DNA from: UBA12481 sp012523435
GTDB lineage: Bacteria > Bacteroidota > Bacteroidia > Bacteroidales > UBA12481
Length of the DNA stretch: 24,239 bases
Reading direction: 5' to 3'
NCBI GenBank assembly: GCA_028686135.1
Contig: JAQUCP010000028.1
Location: forward strand, 1 to 24,239
Part shown: positions 7,318-15,669 of the stretch, one piece after another
Layout of the letters: the number at the start of each line of letters is the position of its first letter
Position numbering within the stretch: position 1 is the stretch's first letter
The notes under the pieces: generated by a model
Told to the model about the DNA's origin: nothing
What the model saw: the letters and a program-made list of their open reading frames with translations, nothing else
Database searches by the model: none
Translations under genes and position numbers: made by a program

Positions 7318-10300
7318 CCGTAACATTCGGAGGGTTCCGGAAGCTTTACTCATGGCCAACACATTTAGGCTATAACCTGATGGCACGGTAAACAGGCCGT
7401 TGGTGAGCTCAAGATATCCGGATATGGTCAGGTCGGAAGAGGCAACAACACCAGCTGAATTATTGACTGTCAATATATTAACCGTATCGGGGAATCCTGT
7501 TCCGGTGATTTGGGCAGCACTACCGTTGAACACGTAGTTTGCCAGGATGGAGAAATCCCGATAGGTTGTTTGCACCTGACCGGTATTCTCCGTCATCGAG
7601 AGGCCATCAGGGGAGGTAATTTCCAGTGTTCCGCCAGGGAAGAGCATAAAGGAAAGCCCTGTAACAATCTGATTATTAGATTTCAACACTCCACCATCAT
7701 TTACCCGGAACAAGTTGGTCACATTGACATCTTGGCCCAGTTGAACTGATCCGCCGGAGGCTACGGTGAGGTTACAGTATTCAGGACTGATCCCGGAAGT
7801 CACACTAGTGCTAAACGTTGCGGAGTACATGCTGCAGTCTGTTCCATAGACCACGGTATAGTACCCATTTGATAAGCCGGCGGAGCTGAAGGTAAAGGAG
7901 ACCTTTTCCCCGCTGGTTGAGGCCGATACATTGATGATCTGCGAAGTTGCTGATGGGAAGGTGGGATCGGTGGGGTGATACAGAATTGAATAATCAGTTC
8001 CTTGTGGGGAACCCACATCCGGGACGACAGAAAAATCGAAATAGAGAGTCAGGTCGCCATCAGCACCCGGTTGTGTTTTCTGGAGATACCAGGCACGGCT
8101 CCAACGATTCGTGGGATTACCGCCAATCACCTGAGCCGGAAGGTATTGCGTCAATCCGGTTTGGTTATTATGAGCCGCCATGACGTAGGTTGCATCGGTC
8201 TGCAGCAATCCACCAGTCCCCGACTGGCTGCTAAAGCCCATCCCGGCCGTGAAGACGGTCGAGAGCACGAGATCATTCGCTGCATATCGGCCAATTCCCA
8301 CCAGCTGGTTCCCGAATCCCGCAGGAGCTGTGTAATAGGTACTTGCTGCTGGGATGGCATTACCCCACTTGGCCGCATGGTAATTTTGAATGATATTCCT
8401 TTCCGAGATCAGAAAGGTCTTATCATAGAATATCACCTCACCAAAGTGGCCTACAAGCGGATAACCCTGGTTATTCACCCGGCCCAGCTGAAATGGATAA
8501 CTATTTGAACCCGAAAGTGTTGCAGCAAAGCTAACAGCCTGGGTTCCATTTAGATAACCGGTAGCTGTGGATCCATTCCAGGCGGCCTCACCGAGGTACG
8601 TTGTGTTGGTTGACAAGGCTATCGAGCTGGTAGCATAGCTATCGCCGACACCGATCTGATAACTTGAATAGTTACTGGCGGGGCCCAGGTAGTATCGGGG
8701 TGAGTCAAACCCTACCCCACTAACACCGCGATAGGTGGCATTGATTTGCGACCAGCTGATCAGGTTGAATAGAGTTCCACCGCCCCCAAATTGGGCTCCG
8801 GTGATATAGACAGGGGTAACCAGGTAATCATCCCCGCTAAAGTAGATCGCCGTGCGTCCATTAAGGGTACTGGCAGCCATGGTGGGCTGATACGTGATGA
8901 TAGCCTGTGAAGCCAGGTTGTTATCTAATGATTTATCCAGCCAACGGGCCACGGATGTTCCGGATGATGGAACCAGTGTAGCAGGATCATCGGCATCCAG
9001 CCATAGGGTAAGGTAATCCCGACTCAAACCTCCCGGGTAATAGGTTGTCACATCAGCTAAAATGACAAAATTGACCTGCACGCTGCTGGGAATGCTTATT
9101 CCATCAATGGTGCCGGTAACCGTCGCGGTTTCCACTGACAATGTTGAAGTTAGATGGGCTGAATAGGTTCCATCACCATGATCTGTAACCGATCCAAAGG
9201 CTCCCGCGGTGGTATTCAACACAACTTGAGCTCCGCCGGTGGTTAGATTGTTTCCTAACGCATCGCACGCCAATACCCGGATCACCGAATAGGACATGGA
9301 GTTTGCCGGGATAGAACCCGGACTGCGGGTCATGAACGTTTTCGCCGGATCGAGTGGTCCCGGAACAATGTTGAATGAGTCGCTGACCGCTGGGATCAAC
9401 CCGTAGGCTTCAGCATTGAGGGTATAGCCCAGACCGGTTGAGTCTATGCTGATATCATCAAAAACCGCTACCCCGGCCACAGCCGGTACACTCAAGGTTC
9501 CGTTCAAGATGGCACCTGTCGGATTATTATTCCAGGATAGGGTAATCGTTTCAGTTGCGGTAGTAACCAGGTTATCACCAGCATCCAGAATTTGCACGGA
9601 GATGGCTGGAGAAATAGCACTTCCAGCCTGTGTATGAGAAGGTTGAACAGAATAAGCCAGTTTTGCGGGAGCACCTGGTATGATCTCAAACAGGTCGGAC
9701 ACATCGGGAGATAATCCCCCGTTAGTAGCCAGAAGGGTATACCCTACTCCTACTAGGTTAACACTCAAATCATTAAAGCTAGCTATCCCATTAACGGCAG
9801 AAACAGTGAGTGTTCCGCTCAGGGTTGCTCCGGTGGGGTTTTGGTCGATATGCAGGGTGATCTGGTCGGTCGCTGTTGGGATCAGGTTTCCATGGCTGTC
9901 TTCGATCCGCACCGTTACTGCCGGACTGATTGTGGTTCCCACGACGGTATTGGTTGGCTGTGAAGCAAATCTCAGGTGCGTTGCGATTCCGGTAGCGATG
10001 GTAAAGAGATCCGATACCATATCGGTGAATCCGGTAGCGGAGGCTTTGATGGTATAACCGACTCCCGGCAAGTCTATGGAGAGATCAGTAAATGAGGCCG
10101 TTCCACTAACAGCATTTTGGGTGAGGGTTCCCGAGAGTGTTCCTCCTCCAGGATTATCATAAATGGAGAGGGTGACTGAATTCGTTACAGAAACGGCATT
10201 ATCATAGGCATCGACAAACGAGACCAAGACTGGGGGATCGATAACAGCACCTGGCTCACTATTGGTCGGTGACTGGGTGAAAATGATTCGTGTAGCAGTT

Positions 10301-11685
10301 CCCGGGTTGATATCGAACGGGTTTGAGATGGCTCCCGCCAGTCCGGTTGCTGTAGCGGACATGGTATAGCCCGTGGCCGCCATTTCAATGTACAGATCAT
10401 TGAAGGTAGCTACTCCGTTGATGGCATCCTTGATGCGTGTGCCAAGCAGTGGAGAAAACACGGGGTTATGATCGAGACAAAGGGTGATAGTGTTCGTAGC
10501 GGTAGTGATGACCCGCCCAAAATCATCCATGATTTTGACTGTCACGGCTGGGGAAAATATCGTTCCAGCGGTGGTCGTAATAGGCTGATTTTCAAACAGC
10601 AGCTGTGTTGGTGGCCCAAAGGTAAAGGCCACCTCTTCGGTATCGGTTATGGCAACTCCGTCGAGCGTGCCGGTAATAACGGCGGTTCCCAGCGTTGTGG
10701 GAGCAGTCAGGGTGGCGGTATAGGTTCCATCCTGATGATCAGTCACAGCCGACAGAGTTCCCAGGGTTGTGGTCAGAGTGACTGTGTTGTTACCATGGGT
10801 AACATAATCGCCATTTGGATATTTCAGGTGAACGGTGATAATAGTGGTGGACACTCCATCAGCCACCAGGGTATTGCTTGCAGCGGATATCGTTGAGGTT
10901 GAAGGTGACGGTTCTGGCAGAGTCCAGGAAACAATCACTCGCCCGGGCGCACCGGATGTCCCTAGTGCTCCCGTTTCGCCTCTCCCATCGCCTCCACCGC
11001 CACCACCAGGCGCTAAACCATCTACTCCAGCCTGGTTTTTGTTGCCACCCTTTCCTCCATAACCCTCGCCTGCTCCTCCGGCTCCTCCGGTGGTGCCAGA
11101 ACCAGCCAATCCACTACTTCCATTTTGGTAGCTATAGGCTGATCCTCCTCCTCCTCCTCCAGAGTTCTTTGCCGCTGCGCCACCATTTCCACCACTATAT
11201 TTCAAAGTGTTAGTCCCAACAGCTACCGAAGCGGTAGCCTGACCTCCAACTCCATCAGTCCAGGAATAATTACTGTAAACCGGGGCAGACCCTCCCTTTG
11301 CCAGAACATTCGTACCATCCCCGAAATAAGAATCTCCGCCATTCACATCGCTCAACCCGCCAGTTCCAACATTCACTGCATAAGTGGTATTGGGAATGAC
11401 GGTAAAAGTGGCCTGAGCAAAAGCTCCTCCACCCCCTCCCGGTGTTCCATCATTGGCCGCAGTGTTTCCACCAGCCCCACCTCCCCAGGCCTGAACAGTG
11501 ACCAGCGTCACCCCAGCCGGAATCGTAATGGTTCCAGAAGCATTGAAGGTAAATGATTGGGTTTGGGCTGAAATCTTTCCTGGCATGCTTGACAAAATCC
11601 CCATCACCATCCACAAAATCAACCAACGGGTTTTGCCCAACACACCGCACTGGCAACATGTGCCAACACGCTCTCCTTCAGTCAT
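5773..11685 (-). CDS. Giant mosaic T9SS-exported adhesin-like protein (Gly-rich, Ig-like repeats, LamG-like, sorting domain)
   Basis: A 1970-residue protein. An N-terminal signal peptide (hydrophobic WLILWMVMGILSSM, ends KISAQ at 41) follows a short Cys-containing extension. Domains in order: Gly-rich region about 50-256; invasin/Big_1-type Ig domain about 258-356 (NTLVADGVSTTIITV, DHQDGTYTATL); four tandem repeats of about 103 residues at about 358-773; a second Big_1-type domain about 775-880; a LamG/concanavalin-like domain from about 882 (LTLWLDADDP, WLDKSLDNN, NGRTAIYFSGDDYL); a further beta-rich region about 1117-1450; the shared module from 1457; and the T9SS sorting domain from about 1891 (LYPNP, LFDLFGR, GTYLIRL). 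The composition suggests a surface adhesin or glycan-binding protein; no catalytic motif is seen. AGGAG lies four bases upstream of the ATG and a strong promoter is at 11754-11785. The frame is intact throughout. Confidence 0.9.
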   Translation of the reverse strand: MTEGERVGTCCQCGVLGKTRWLILWMVMGILSSMPGKISAQTQSFTFNASGTITIPAGVTLVTVQAWGGGAGGNTAANDGTPGGGGGAFAQATFTVIPNTTYAVNVGTGGLSDVNGGDSYFGDGTNVLAKGGSAPVYSNYSWTDGVGGQATASVAVGTNTLKYSGGNGGAAAKNSGGGGGGSAYSYQNGSSGLAGSGTTGGAGGAGEGYGGKGGNKNQAGVDGLAPGGGGGGDGRGETGALGTSGAPGRVIVSWTLPEPSPSTSTISAASNTLVADGVSTTIITVHLKYPNGDYVTHGNNTVTLTTTLGTLSAVTDHQDGTYTATLTAPTTLGTAVITGTLDGVAITDTEEVAFTFGPPTQLLFENQPITTTAGTIFSPAVTVKIMDDFGRVITTATNTITLCLDHNPVFSPLLGTRIKDAINGVATFNDLYIEMAATGYTMSATATGLAGAISNPFDINPGTATRIIFTQSPTNSEPGAVIDPPVLVSFVDAYDNAVSVTNSVTLSIYDNPGGGTLSGTLTQNAVSGTASFTDLSIDLPGVGYTIKASATGFTDMVSDLFTIATGIATHLRFASQPTNTVVGTTISPAVTVRIEDSHGNLIPTATDQITLHIDQNPTGATLSGTLTVSAVNGIASFNDLSVNLVGVGYTLLATNGGLSPDVSDLFEIIPGAPAKLAYSVQPSHTQAGSAISPAISVQILDAGDNLVTTATETITLSWNNNPTGAILNGTLSVPAVAGVAVFDDISIDSTGLGYTLNAEAYGLIPAVSDSFNIVPGPLDPAKTFMTRSPGSIPANSMSYSVIRVLACDALGNNLTTGGAQVVLNTTAGAFGSVTDHGDGTYSAHLTSTLSVETATVTGTIDGISIPSSVQVNFVILADVTTYYPGGLSRDYLTLWLDADDPATLVPSSGTSVARWLDKSLDNNLASQAIITYQPTMAASTLNGRTAIYFSGDDYLVTPVYITGAQFGGGGTLFNLISWSQINATYRGVSGVGFDSPRYYLGPASNYSSYQIGVGDSYATSSIALSTNTTYLGEAAWNGSTATGYLNGTQAVSFAATLSGSNSYPFQLGRVNNQGYPLVGHFGEVIFYDKTFLISERNIIQNYHAAKWGNAIPAASTYYTAPAGFGNQLVGIGRYAANDLVLSTVFTAGMGFSSQSGTGGLLQTDATYVMAAHNNQTGLTQYLPAQVIGGNPTNRWSRAWYLQKTQPGADGDLTLYFDFSVVPDVGSPQGTDYSILYHPTDPTFPSATSQIINVSASTSGEKVSFTFSSAGLSNGYYTVVYGTDCSMYSATFSTSVTSGISPEYCNLTVASGGSVQLGQDVNVTNLFRVNDGGVLKSNNQIVTGLSFMLFPGGTLEITSPDGLSMTENTGQVQTTYRDFSILANYVFNGSAAQITGTGFPDTVNILTVNNSAGVVASSDLTISGYLELTNGLFTVPSGYSLNVLAMSKASGTLRMLREYTGVKGWRMVTSPQQTTFGDLFDGADDFVTQGFAGSTFPAKQPNLLWFDETEIGTTNMAWRKPVALTDAMAPGRGYYYYIFNGAGITTGGTYSDVLPITMSATGLQHATVSGVFTYPITYNIKDIDNQPDVNRFLDLNSDDSGWNFIGNPTTATLNWDAESGWTKTNVDNTIYVFDPSSSDFLYWNGEAGTLNNGLITPFQSFWVKANAASPILSFDQAVKTTGGTFYKTLEKSGRYSDGSSLLIPLSLTSSDSLFSKIFLSFNESGIRGADRYDAYRLEPLSDSYLELFTLSSPRYVHPLVINNQPLSFDEDVRIPLYVGATNAGRDGSGNYRLDWQLPADWPSDLRVILMDNISKVAVAMDEKTSYSFRYQSTKSGSIPPDYPRLPDHIMRPTAQMSTLKADQVEPFTIVIKQGDPSEEPVYISPTAQLLPLYPNPVSDHGFIRFTLPQKSRVTIELFDLFGRRLAVITSAEYPAGLQMVDWNFASYPQGTYLIRLIDQHSTTAITVVKST
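9368..10615 (-). repeat. Four tandem ~310-bp repeats coding Ig-like domains
   Basis: Within the giant T9SS protein, four consecutive units of about 103 residues (starts near residues 358, 462, 565 and 671) share one pattern: a QP/SP strand, G..I.PAV.V.I.D, an acidic-Gly turn, T..ITL..., a NP.G...L.GT motif, V.G.A.F.DL.I, GYT..A.A.GL, and SD.F.I.PG. Limits are approximate to a few codons. The units are clearly diverged from one another, so this is an old tandem duplication. Such stacked Ig-like repeats usually act as stalks or spacers. Confidence 0.85.
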
Positions 11686-11753
11686 AGCGCTCCTATCTCA
11701 GTTTTTCCTCCTTAAAGGAAGTGAATACATCCAACGTTTAATTTTTCCCGCTG

Positions 11754-11785
11754 CAAAGTTATATAAAACCAGACAGTTATGCAAA
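11754..11785 (-). promoter_or_regulatory. Bacteroidota-type promoter for the giant T9SS protein
   Basis: On the minus strand, TTTG (11782-11785), a 20-bp spacer and TAACTTTG (11754-11761) match the consensus TTTG-N19-21-TAnnTTTG exactly. Transcription would start near 11747, giving a leader of about 60 nt. The 277-bp divergent gap to the gene at 11963 is A+T-rich. On the plus strand I find only a weak candidate for that gene (TAGTTTTT at 11945-11952, with no good -33 element). Confidence 0.72.
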
Positions 11786-11962
11786 TATCTAATTTTATAA
11801 ATATTGGGTGATTGAGCATTAAAAATAGATGAAAATACGAGTACAATGAATTAAAAAAAAACCTACTATCGCACCAGAAAACTTGTTCAAAAAGCGAGTT
11901 CTTAATCAATTGATTTTCATTTACTTAAAAAAAGACACTCTGTTTAGTTTTTCGAACCCCCG

Positions 11963-13171
11963 ATGAAAAACGAAGAAGTTGTTGCTGAACACCGCGAGAC
12001 GGATGAAGCAACCAGTTTAGAACCTCCGAGTTATCACCCCCTTTTCCCAGTTAGTAACCGCTCCGCTGATTTTCTAAAACGGCATTTTCCGGGTTCCACC
12101 CTGAAAGATTGGATCAGTTGGCCATGGCAGGTGAAGAACAGCTTCACCTCTGTTGATCAGCTGAGCACATTTTTAGGACTCTCCGAATCCGAAGCTGCCA
12201 CTGCCGGCTCAGACGTTCAGCTTCCTCTGCGGATCACACCTTATTTTGCGAGTCTGTTGGAAGGAAATGATCCCTTCCATGCACTCCGTCGCACAGTAGT
12301 GCCTGTTATTCAGGAACTTACTATGTCGCCGGGAGAATCCGAAGATCCATTGAGCGAAATGGACCACAGTCCGGTGCCTCAGTTGGTTCATCGCTACCCC
12401 GACCGGGTGCTGTTTTTGGTGACCAATTTCTGCTCTACCTATTGCCGATACTGCACCCGTACACACATAGTATCTCAGCAGGAAAAGGCTCATTCCACCC
12501 GCAAACAGTGGGATGTTGCCATCGAGTATATCCGGAACCATCCGGAAATCCGTGATGTCCTGTTATCCGGCGGTGATCCGCTCACCCTGCCCGATAGTCG
12601 ACTGGAGTACCTCCTTTCGCAACTTAGGGCTATCCCCCACGTGGAAATCCTGCGCATCGGAACAAAAGTGCCGGTGGTGCTGCCCATGCGAATCACCCGC
12701 AGCCTCACCTCCATGCTCAGGAAATATCATCCGCTGATGATCAGCATCCATTTTACCCATCCCGATGAGGTGACTCCGGAAACCGCCGAAGCCTGTAACC
12801 GCTTGGCCGATGCCGGCATCCCGTTGGGCAGTCAAACTGTCTTGCTCCATGGAATTAACGACACACCAGATATTTACAAAAGTCTGGCTCACAAGCTATT
12901 AAAAGTAAGAGTCAAGCCTTACTACCTCTATCAGTGTGATCCGATACCGGGATCTTCTCATTTTCGGACGCCGGTAGAATCGGGCTTGGAGATCATCCGG
13001 AACCTGCGGGGTTTTACCAGCGGATACGCCGTTCCTCATTATGTAATCGATGCCCCCGGTGGCGGTGGGAAGATCCCGCTACTGCCAAACTATGTCGAGG
13101 GGTACGACGGGAAAGATCTGCTGCTGAAGAACTACGAAGGACGATCATTCCGCTATCCTGATTACCTCTAG
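11963..13171 (+). CDS. kamA: Lysine 2,3-aminomutase-like radical SAM / PLP enzyme (KamA family)
   Basis: A 402-residue KamA-family radical SAM protein. The family moves the alpha-amino group of L-lysine to C3, giving beta-lysine, using a [4Fe-4S] cluster, S-adenosylmethionine and PLP. The cluster motif CxxxCxxC is at C157, C161 and C164. Compared from memory with the Clostridium subterminale enzyme, the substrate and cofactor residues are all present: R166 just after the cluster (carboxylate binding), D326 in YQCDP and D363 in IDAPGGGGK (epsilon-amino binding), and the PLP lysine K370. Retention of both aspartates argues for lysine over glutamate as substrate. About 45 residues precede the core, and the C-terminal Cys-rich zinc/oligomerisation tail of the clostridial enzyme is absent, as in EpmB. 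It heads an operon with two ATP-grasp ligases and a GNAT (10 bp to the next gene); no lysine-fermentation genes or epmA are nearby. EpmB-like activity on a protein lysine cannot be excluded. Confidence 0.88.
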   Translation: MKNEEVVAEHRETDEATSLEPPSYHPLFPVSNRSADFLKRHFPGSTLKDWISWPWQVKNSFTSVDQLSTFLGLSESEAATAGSDVQLPLRITPYFASLLEGNDPFHALRRTVVPVIQELTMSPGESEDPLSEMDHSPVPQLVHRYPDRVLFLVTNFCSTYCRYCTRTHIVSQQEKAHSTRKQWDVAIEYIRNHPEIRDVLLSGGDPLTLPDSRLEYLLSQLRAIPHVEILRIGTKVPVVLPMRITRSLTSMLRKYHPLMISIHFTHPDEVTPETAEACNRLADAGIPLGSQTVLLHGINDTPDIYKSLAHKLLKVRVKPYYLYQCDPIPGSSHFRTPVESGLEIIRNLRGFTSGYAVPHYVIDAPGGGGKIPLLPNYVEGYDGKDLLLKNYEGRSFRYPDYL

Positions 13172-13181
13172 ATTTCGTACC

Positions 13182-14159
13182 ATGATGATCGGAATCACCT
13201 ACGACCTCCGCGATGATTATCGTGCCATGGGATTCAGCGAAGAGGATGCTGCCGAGTTCGATGTGATTGAAACCATTATCGCCATTGAGAAAGCACTACA
13301 GAAGCAAGGCTATCAGACCGAGCGTATCGGGCATCTGAATGCCCTCCTGAGCCAGCTCGCAGCCGGTCGGCGTTGGGATCTGGTGTTCAATATCTGTGAA
13401 GGAGTTCACGGAATCGGTCGCGAAGCTCAGGTCCCGGCACTTTTGGATGCCTTCCGGATTCCCTACGTCTTCTCCGGCCCGCTGGTTCTTTCGTTAACTC
13501 TTGATAAAGGCATGACCAAGCGGATTATCCGTGATGCCGGCATTCCCACTGCTCCGTTTCAGGTAGTAGATGATCCTGTCGATCTGGCGACGGTAACTCT
13601 ACCCTACCCTCTGTTTATCAAGCCAGTAGCTGAAGGCACTGGAAAAGGAATCTCCGCTCAATCTATCATCCACAACGCCGAACAGTTGATTCAACAGGGA
13701 ACCTTCCTACTCCGCCGCTTTAAGCAACCGGTGCTGGTGGAAGAGTATTTGAGCGGGCGGGAGTTTACCGTTGGGATCGCCGGAACCGGGAAAAGTGCGG
13801 TCAGTACAGGGGTGATGGAAGTTCACCTGACCGGTGCTGCGGAGAGCGGGGTCTATTCCTATCTAAACAAAGAAGAGTGGGAAGAACGATGTACCTACAG
13901 CTTGGCCACCGGCTCATTGGCCCAGGAGTGTGAAGAGGTGGCACTCGCTGCCTGGCGGGTGCTGGGATGTGAAGATGGTGGACGGGTGGATCTCCGGCAT
14001 GACATCCACGGAGTTCCTAACTTCATTGAAGTCAATCCATTAGCCGGGCTCAACCCGGTCTATTCCGATCTGCCCATGCTGAGCCGGATGAACGGCATCG
14101 GGTTCGATGAGCTCATCCACAGAATCATGACCTCAGCCATTCGAAAAGTCCATCCATGA
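13182..14159 (+). CDS. ATP-grasp ligase, D-alanine-D-alanine ligase-like (first of two)
   Basis: A 325-residue protein of the ATP-grasp superfamily, most like D-Ala-D-Ala ligases. The N-terminal part has the Ddl-like DLVFNICEG...REAQVPALLD and IPYVFSGPL.LSLTLDK..TK (residues 66-113). The ATP-binding region has FIKPVAEGTGKGIS (K147), VLVEEYLSGREF (E187, E188, E194), and the metal-binding set RVDL (D270) and IEVNPLAGLNP (E283, N285), all intact. These enzymes activate a carboxylate as acyl phosphate and join it to an amine. Next to a beta-lysine-forming enzyme and away from cell-wall genes, I infer ligation of beta-lysine or its partner, not D-Ala-D-Ala synthesis. It starts 10 bp after the aminomutase gene, and its stop overlaps the next start as ATGA (14156-14159). 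True Ddl activity is the main alternative. Confidence 0.85.
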   Translation: MMIGITYDLRDDYRAMGFSEEDAAEFDVIETIIAIEKALQKQGYQTERIGHLNALLSQLAAGRRWDLVFNICEGVHGIGREAQVPALLDAFRIPYVFSGPLVLSLTLDKGMTKRIIRDAGIPTAPFQVVDDPVDLATVTLPYPLFIKPVAEGTGKGISAQSIIHNAEQLIQQGTFLLRRFKQPVLVEEYLSGREFTVGIAGTGKSAVSTGVMEVHLTGAAESGVYSYLNKEEWEERCTYSLATGSLAQECEEVALAAWRVLGCEDGGRVDLRHDIHGVPNFIEVNPLAGLNPVYSDLPMLSRMNGIGFDELIHRIMTSAIRKVHP

Positions 14160-15121
14160 AAAGAAACATTCTGATACTGATCAACCGACTATCTGACGAC
14201 CCCACCTCAGACGAAAAAGATGTGTTGGATCAGGTGGAGGCTGTTGAGAAGAGCCTGGATGAATTGGGCTATCCGCACCAACGCGAATGGATCGATCTGG
14301 ACTTATCAGCGTTAACCCGATTACGATCACATGAGTCAGGAATCATCTGTTTCAATCTGGTGGAAAGTCTGAACCAGGATGGTAGTTTGGTCTATTTCAT
14401 CCCGGCACTGCTAGAAAGTTTGCACATCCCATTCACCGGAAACCCCTCTGACGCGCTGTTCCTGACTACCCAGAAACCGCTGGCCAAGAGGCTGATGCAG
14501 GGTCGGGGCATCCCAACGCCCGCATGGTTTGAGGCATCCCAACCGCTCCATCTCCATCCTGATCATCTTTATATCGCCAAGCCAGCGCGCGAGGATGCTT
14601 CGGTGGGCATTACCGACGAAAACGTTTTTCGCGGTTCCGATCCCCAGAATCTTGACCATTTTCGGCAACGGTGGGGTGATCAGTTCTTTGTGGAGCAATA
14701 CATTACCGGCCGGGAATTCAACCTCTCCATCGTGGAGGGACTGGATGGCCCCGAAGTCCTTGCTCCCGCTGAGATCCGATTCCTCGATTTTCCCCCGGGA
14801 AAACCTGCTATTGTGGGTTATGAAGCCAAATGGGATCCCGATACCTTCGAATATCAGCATACGGTGCGATCGTTCGACTTTCCGGAGAGCGACCAGCCTT
14901 TGCTCCAACGCCTTACCCACTTGTGCTATACCTGCTGGCAGGTCTTTAACCTTCGGGGGTATGCACGGGTTGACTTCCGTGTCGATCAGGATGACAATCC
15001 TTACGTACTGGAAATCAACGCAAACCCCTGTATTTCACCTGATTCCGGCTTTTATCAGGCAGTCATCAAAAGTGGCTATACCTTTACCCGGATCATTGAA
15101 CGAATCCTTAACGCTACATGA
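14156..15121 (+). CDS. ATP-grasp ligase (second of two, divergent from the first)
   Basis: A 321-residue ATP-grasp protein, related to its upstream neighbour in fold and motif order but strongly diverged, so not a recent duplicate. Visible motifs: IPALLESLHIPFTGNPSDA (pre-ATP domain, 82-100), IAKPAREDASVGI (K142), FFVEQYITGREFNLSI (E180, E187) and RVDFRVDQDDNPYVLEINANP (D273, E286, N288). The catalytic machinery looks complete. The acceptor pocket should differ from the first ligase, because the loop containing the conserved Ddl-type EG..GIGRE is replaced by NLVESLNQDG. ATGA overlaps at both ends (14156-14159 and 15118-15121) indicate translational coupling with the first ligase and the GNAT. 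I infer the second condensation step of a small-molecule pathway; the product is unknown. Confidence 0.83.
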   Translation: MKRNILILINRLSDDPTSDEKDVLDQVEAVEKSLDELGYPHQREWIDLDLSALTRLRSHESGIICFNLVESLNQDGSLVYFIPALLESLHIPFTGNPSDALFLTTQKPLAKRLMQGRGIPTPAWFEASQPLHLHPDHLYIAKPAREDASVGITDENVFRGSDPQNLDHFRQRWGDQFFVEQYITGREFNLSIVEGLDGPEVLAPAEIRFLDFPPGKPAIVGYEAKWDPDTFEYQHTVRSFDFPESDQPLLQRLTHLCYTCWQVFNLRGYARVDFRVDQDDNPYVLEINANPCISPDSGFYQAVIKSGYTFTRIIERILNAT

Positions 15122-15618
15122 CACCCGAAAAACTCAAACCCACGCTACGTCGCGAAGTTAAGCCTTCTGATCCAGAAGCCGTGCGAGAAATCCTCGTCTC
15201 TTCCGGGTTCTTTCGCGATGATGAGATTCCGGTAGCAGTGGAGCTCGTGCAGGAGTATCTCGAGAAAGGTCCAGCATGTGGCTATGAATTTTTTTTCGCT
15301 GATGTAAAAGGAAAACTTGTAGCTTACGCTTGTTACGGATTAATTCCTTGTACTATTGCAAATTACGACCTATACTGGATTGCTGCCCATCAAGATTTCC
15401 GAGGCAAAGGAGTGGGAACGATGCTGCTCAAGGCGGTTGAATCAGCCGTGATGGAGTTAGGGGGGCGTGGGCTATACATTGAGACCTCCTCTCTGCCCAC
15501 TTATCAACCCACGCGTGACTTTTACCTCCGGAATGGATATCCCGAAGTTGCACGACTTCAAGACTTTTATCAGGTGGGTGACGACAAGGTAGTGTATGCC
15601 AAGCGGTTCGAGCTTTAA
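15118..15618 (+). CDS. GNAT-family N-acetyltransferase
   Basis: A 166-residue GNAT protein. The acetyl-CoA pyrophosphate loop is RGKGVG (residues 95-100), preceded by the strand YDLYWIAAH and followed by the helix TMLLKAVESAVMELG. The C-terminal GNAT elements GLYIETSS and FYLRNGY are present. These enzymes transfer an acetyl group from acetyl-CoA to a primary amine. The gene overlaps the second ATP-grasp gene by ATGA, closing a four-gene operon, so an amino group of beta-lysine or of a beta-lysyl conjugate is the most economical substrate. It is shorter than the beta-lysine acetyltransferase AblB as I remember it, and I see no AblB-specific feature, so a direct AblB role is only one option. 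The following gene starts 51 bp later without overlap. Confidence 0.85.
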   Translation: MTPEKLKPTLRREVKPSDPEAVREILVSSGFFRDDEIPVAVELVQEYLEKGPACGYEFFFADVKGKLVAYACYGLIPCTIANYDLYWIAAHQDFRGKGVGTMLLKAVESAVMELGGRGLYIETSSLPTYQPTRDFYLRNGYPEVARLQDFYQVGDDKVVYAKRFEL

Positions 15619-15669
15619 AAAAATACTCGTATTTTGCTCTCCGGCGGAAGCTATCTTGAGTCCTACGAC

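Noticed and set aside
10910..11560. Possible structural RNA or CRISPR-like array in the repetitive Gly-rich segment
   Set aside because: The repetition is explained by Gly codons in an intact reading frame; there are no fixed repeats with unique spacers.
15634..15669. TTG start 12 codons upstream of tatD
   Set aside because: TatD proteins normally begin almost at the metal-binding HxH strand, which the ATG at 15670 provides.
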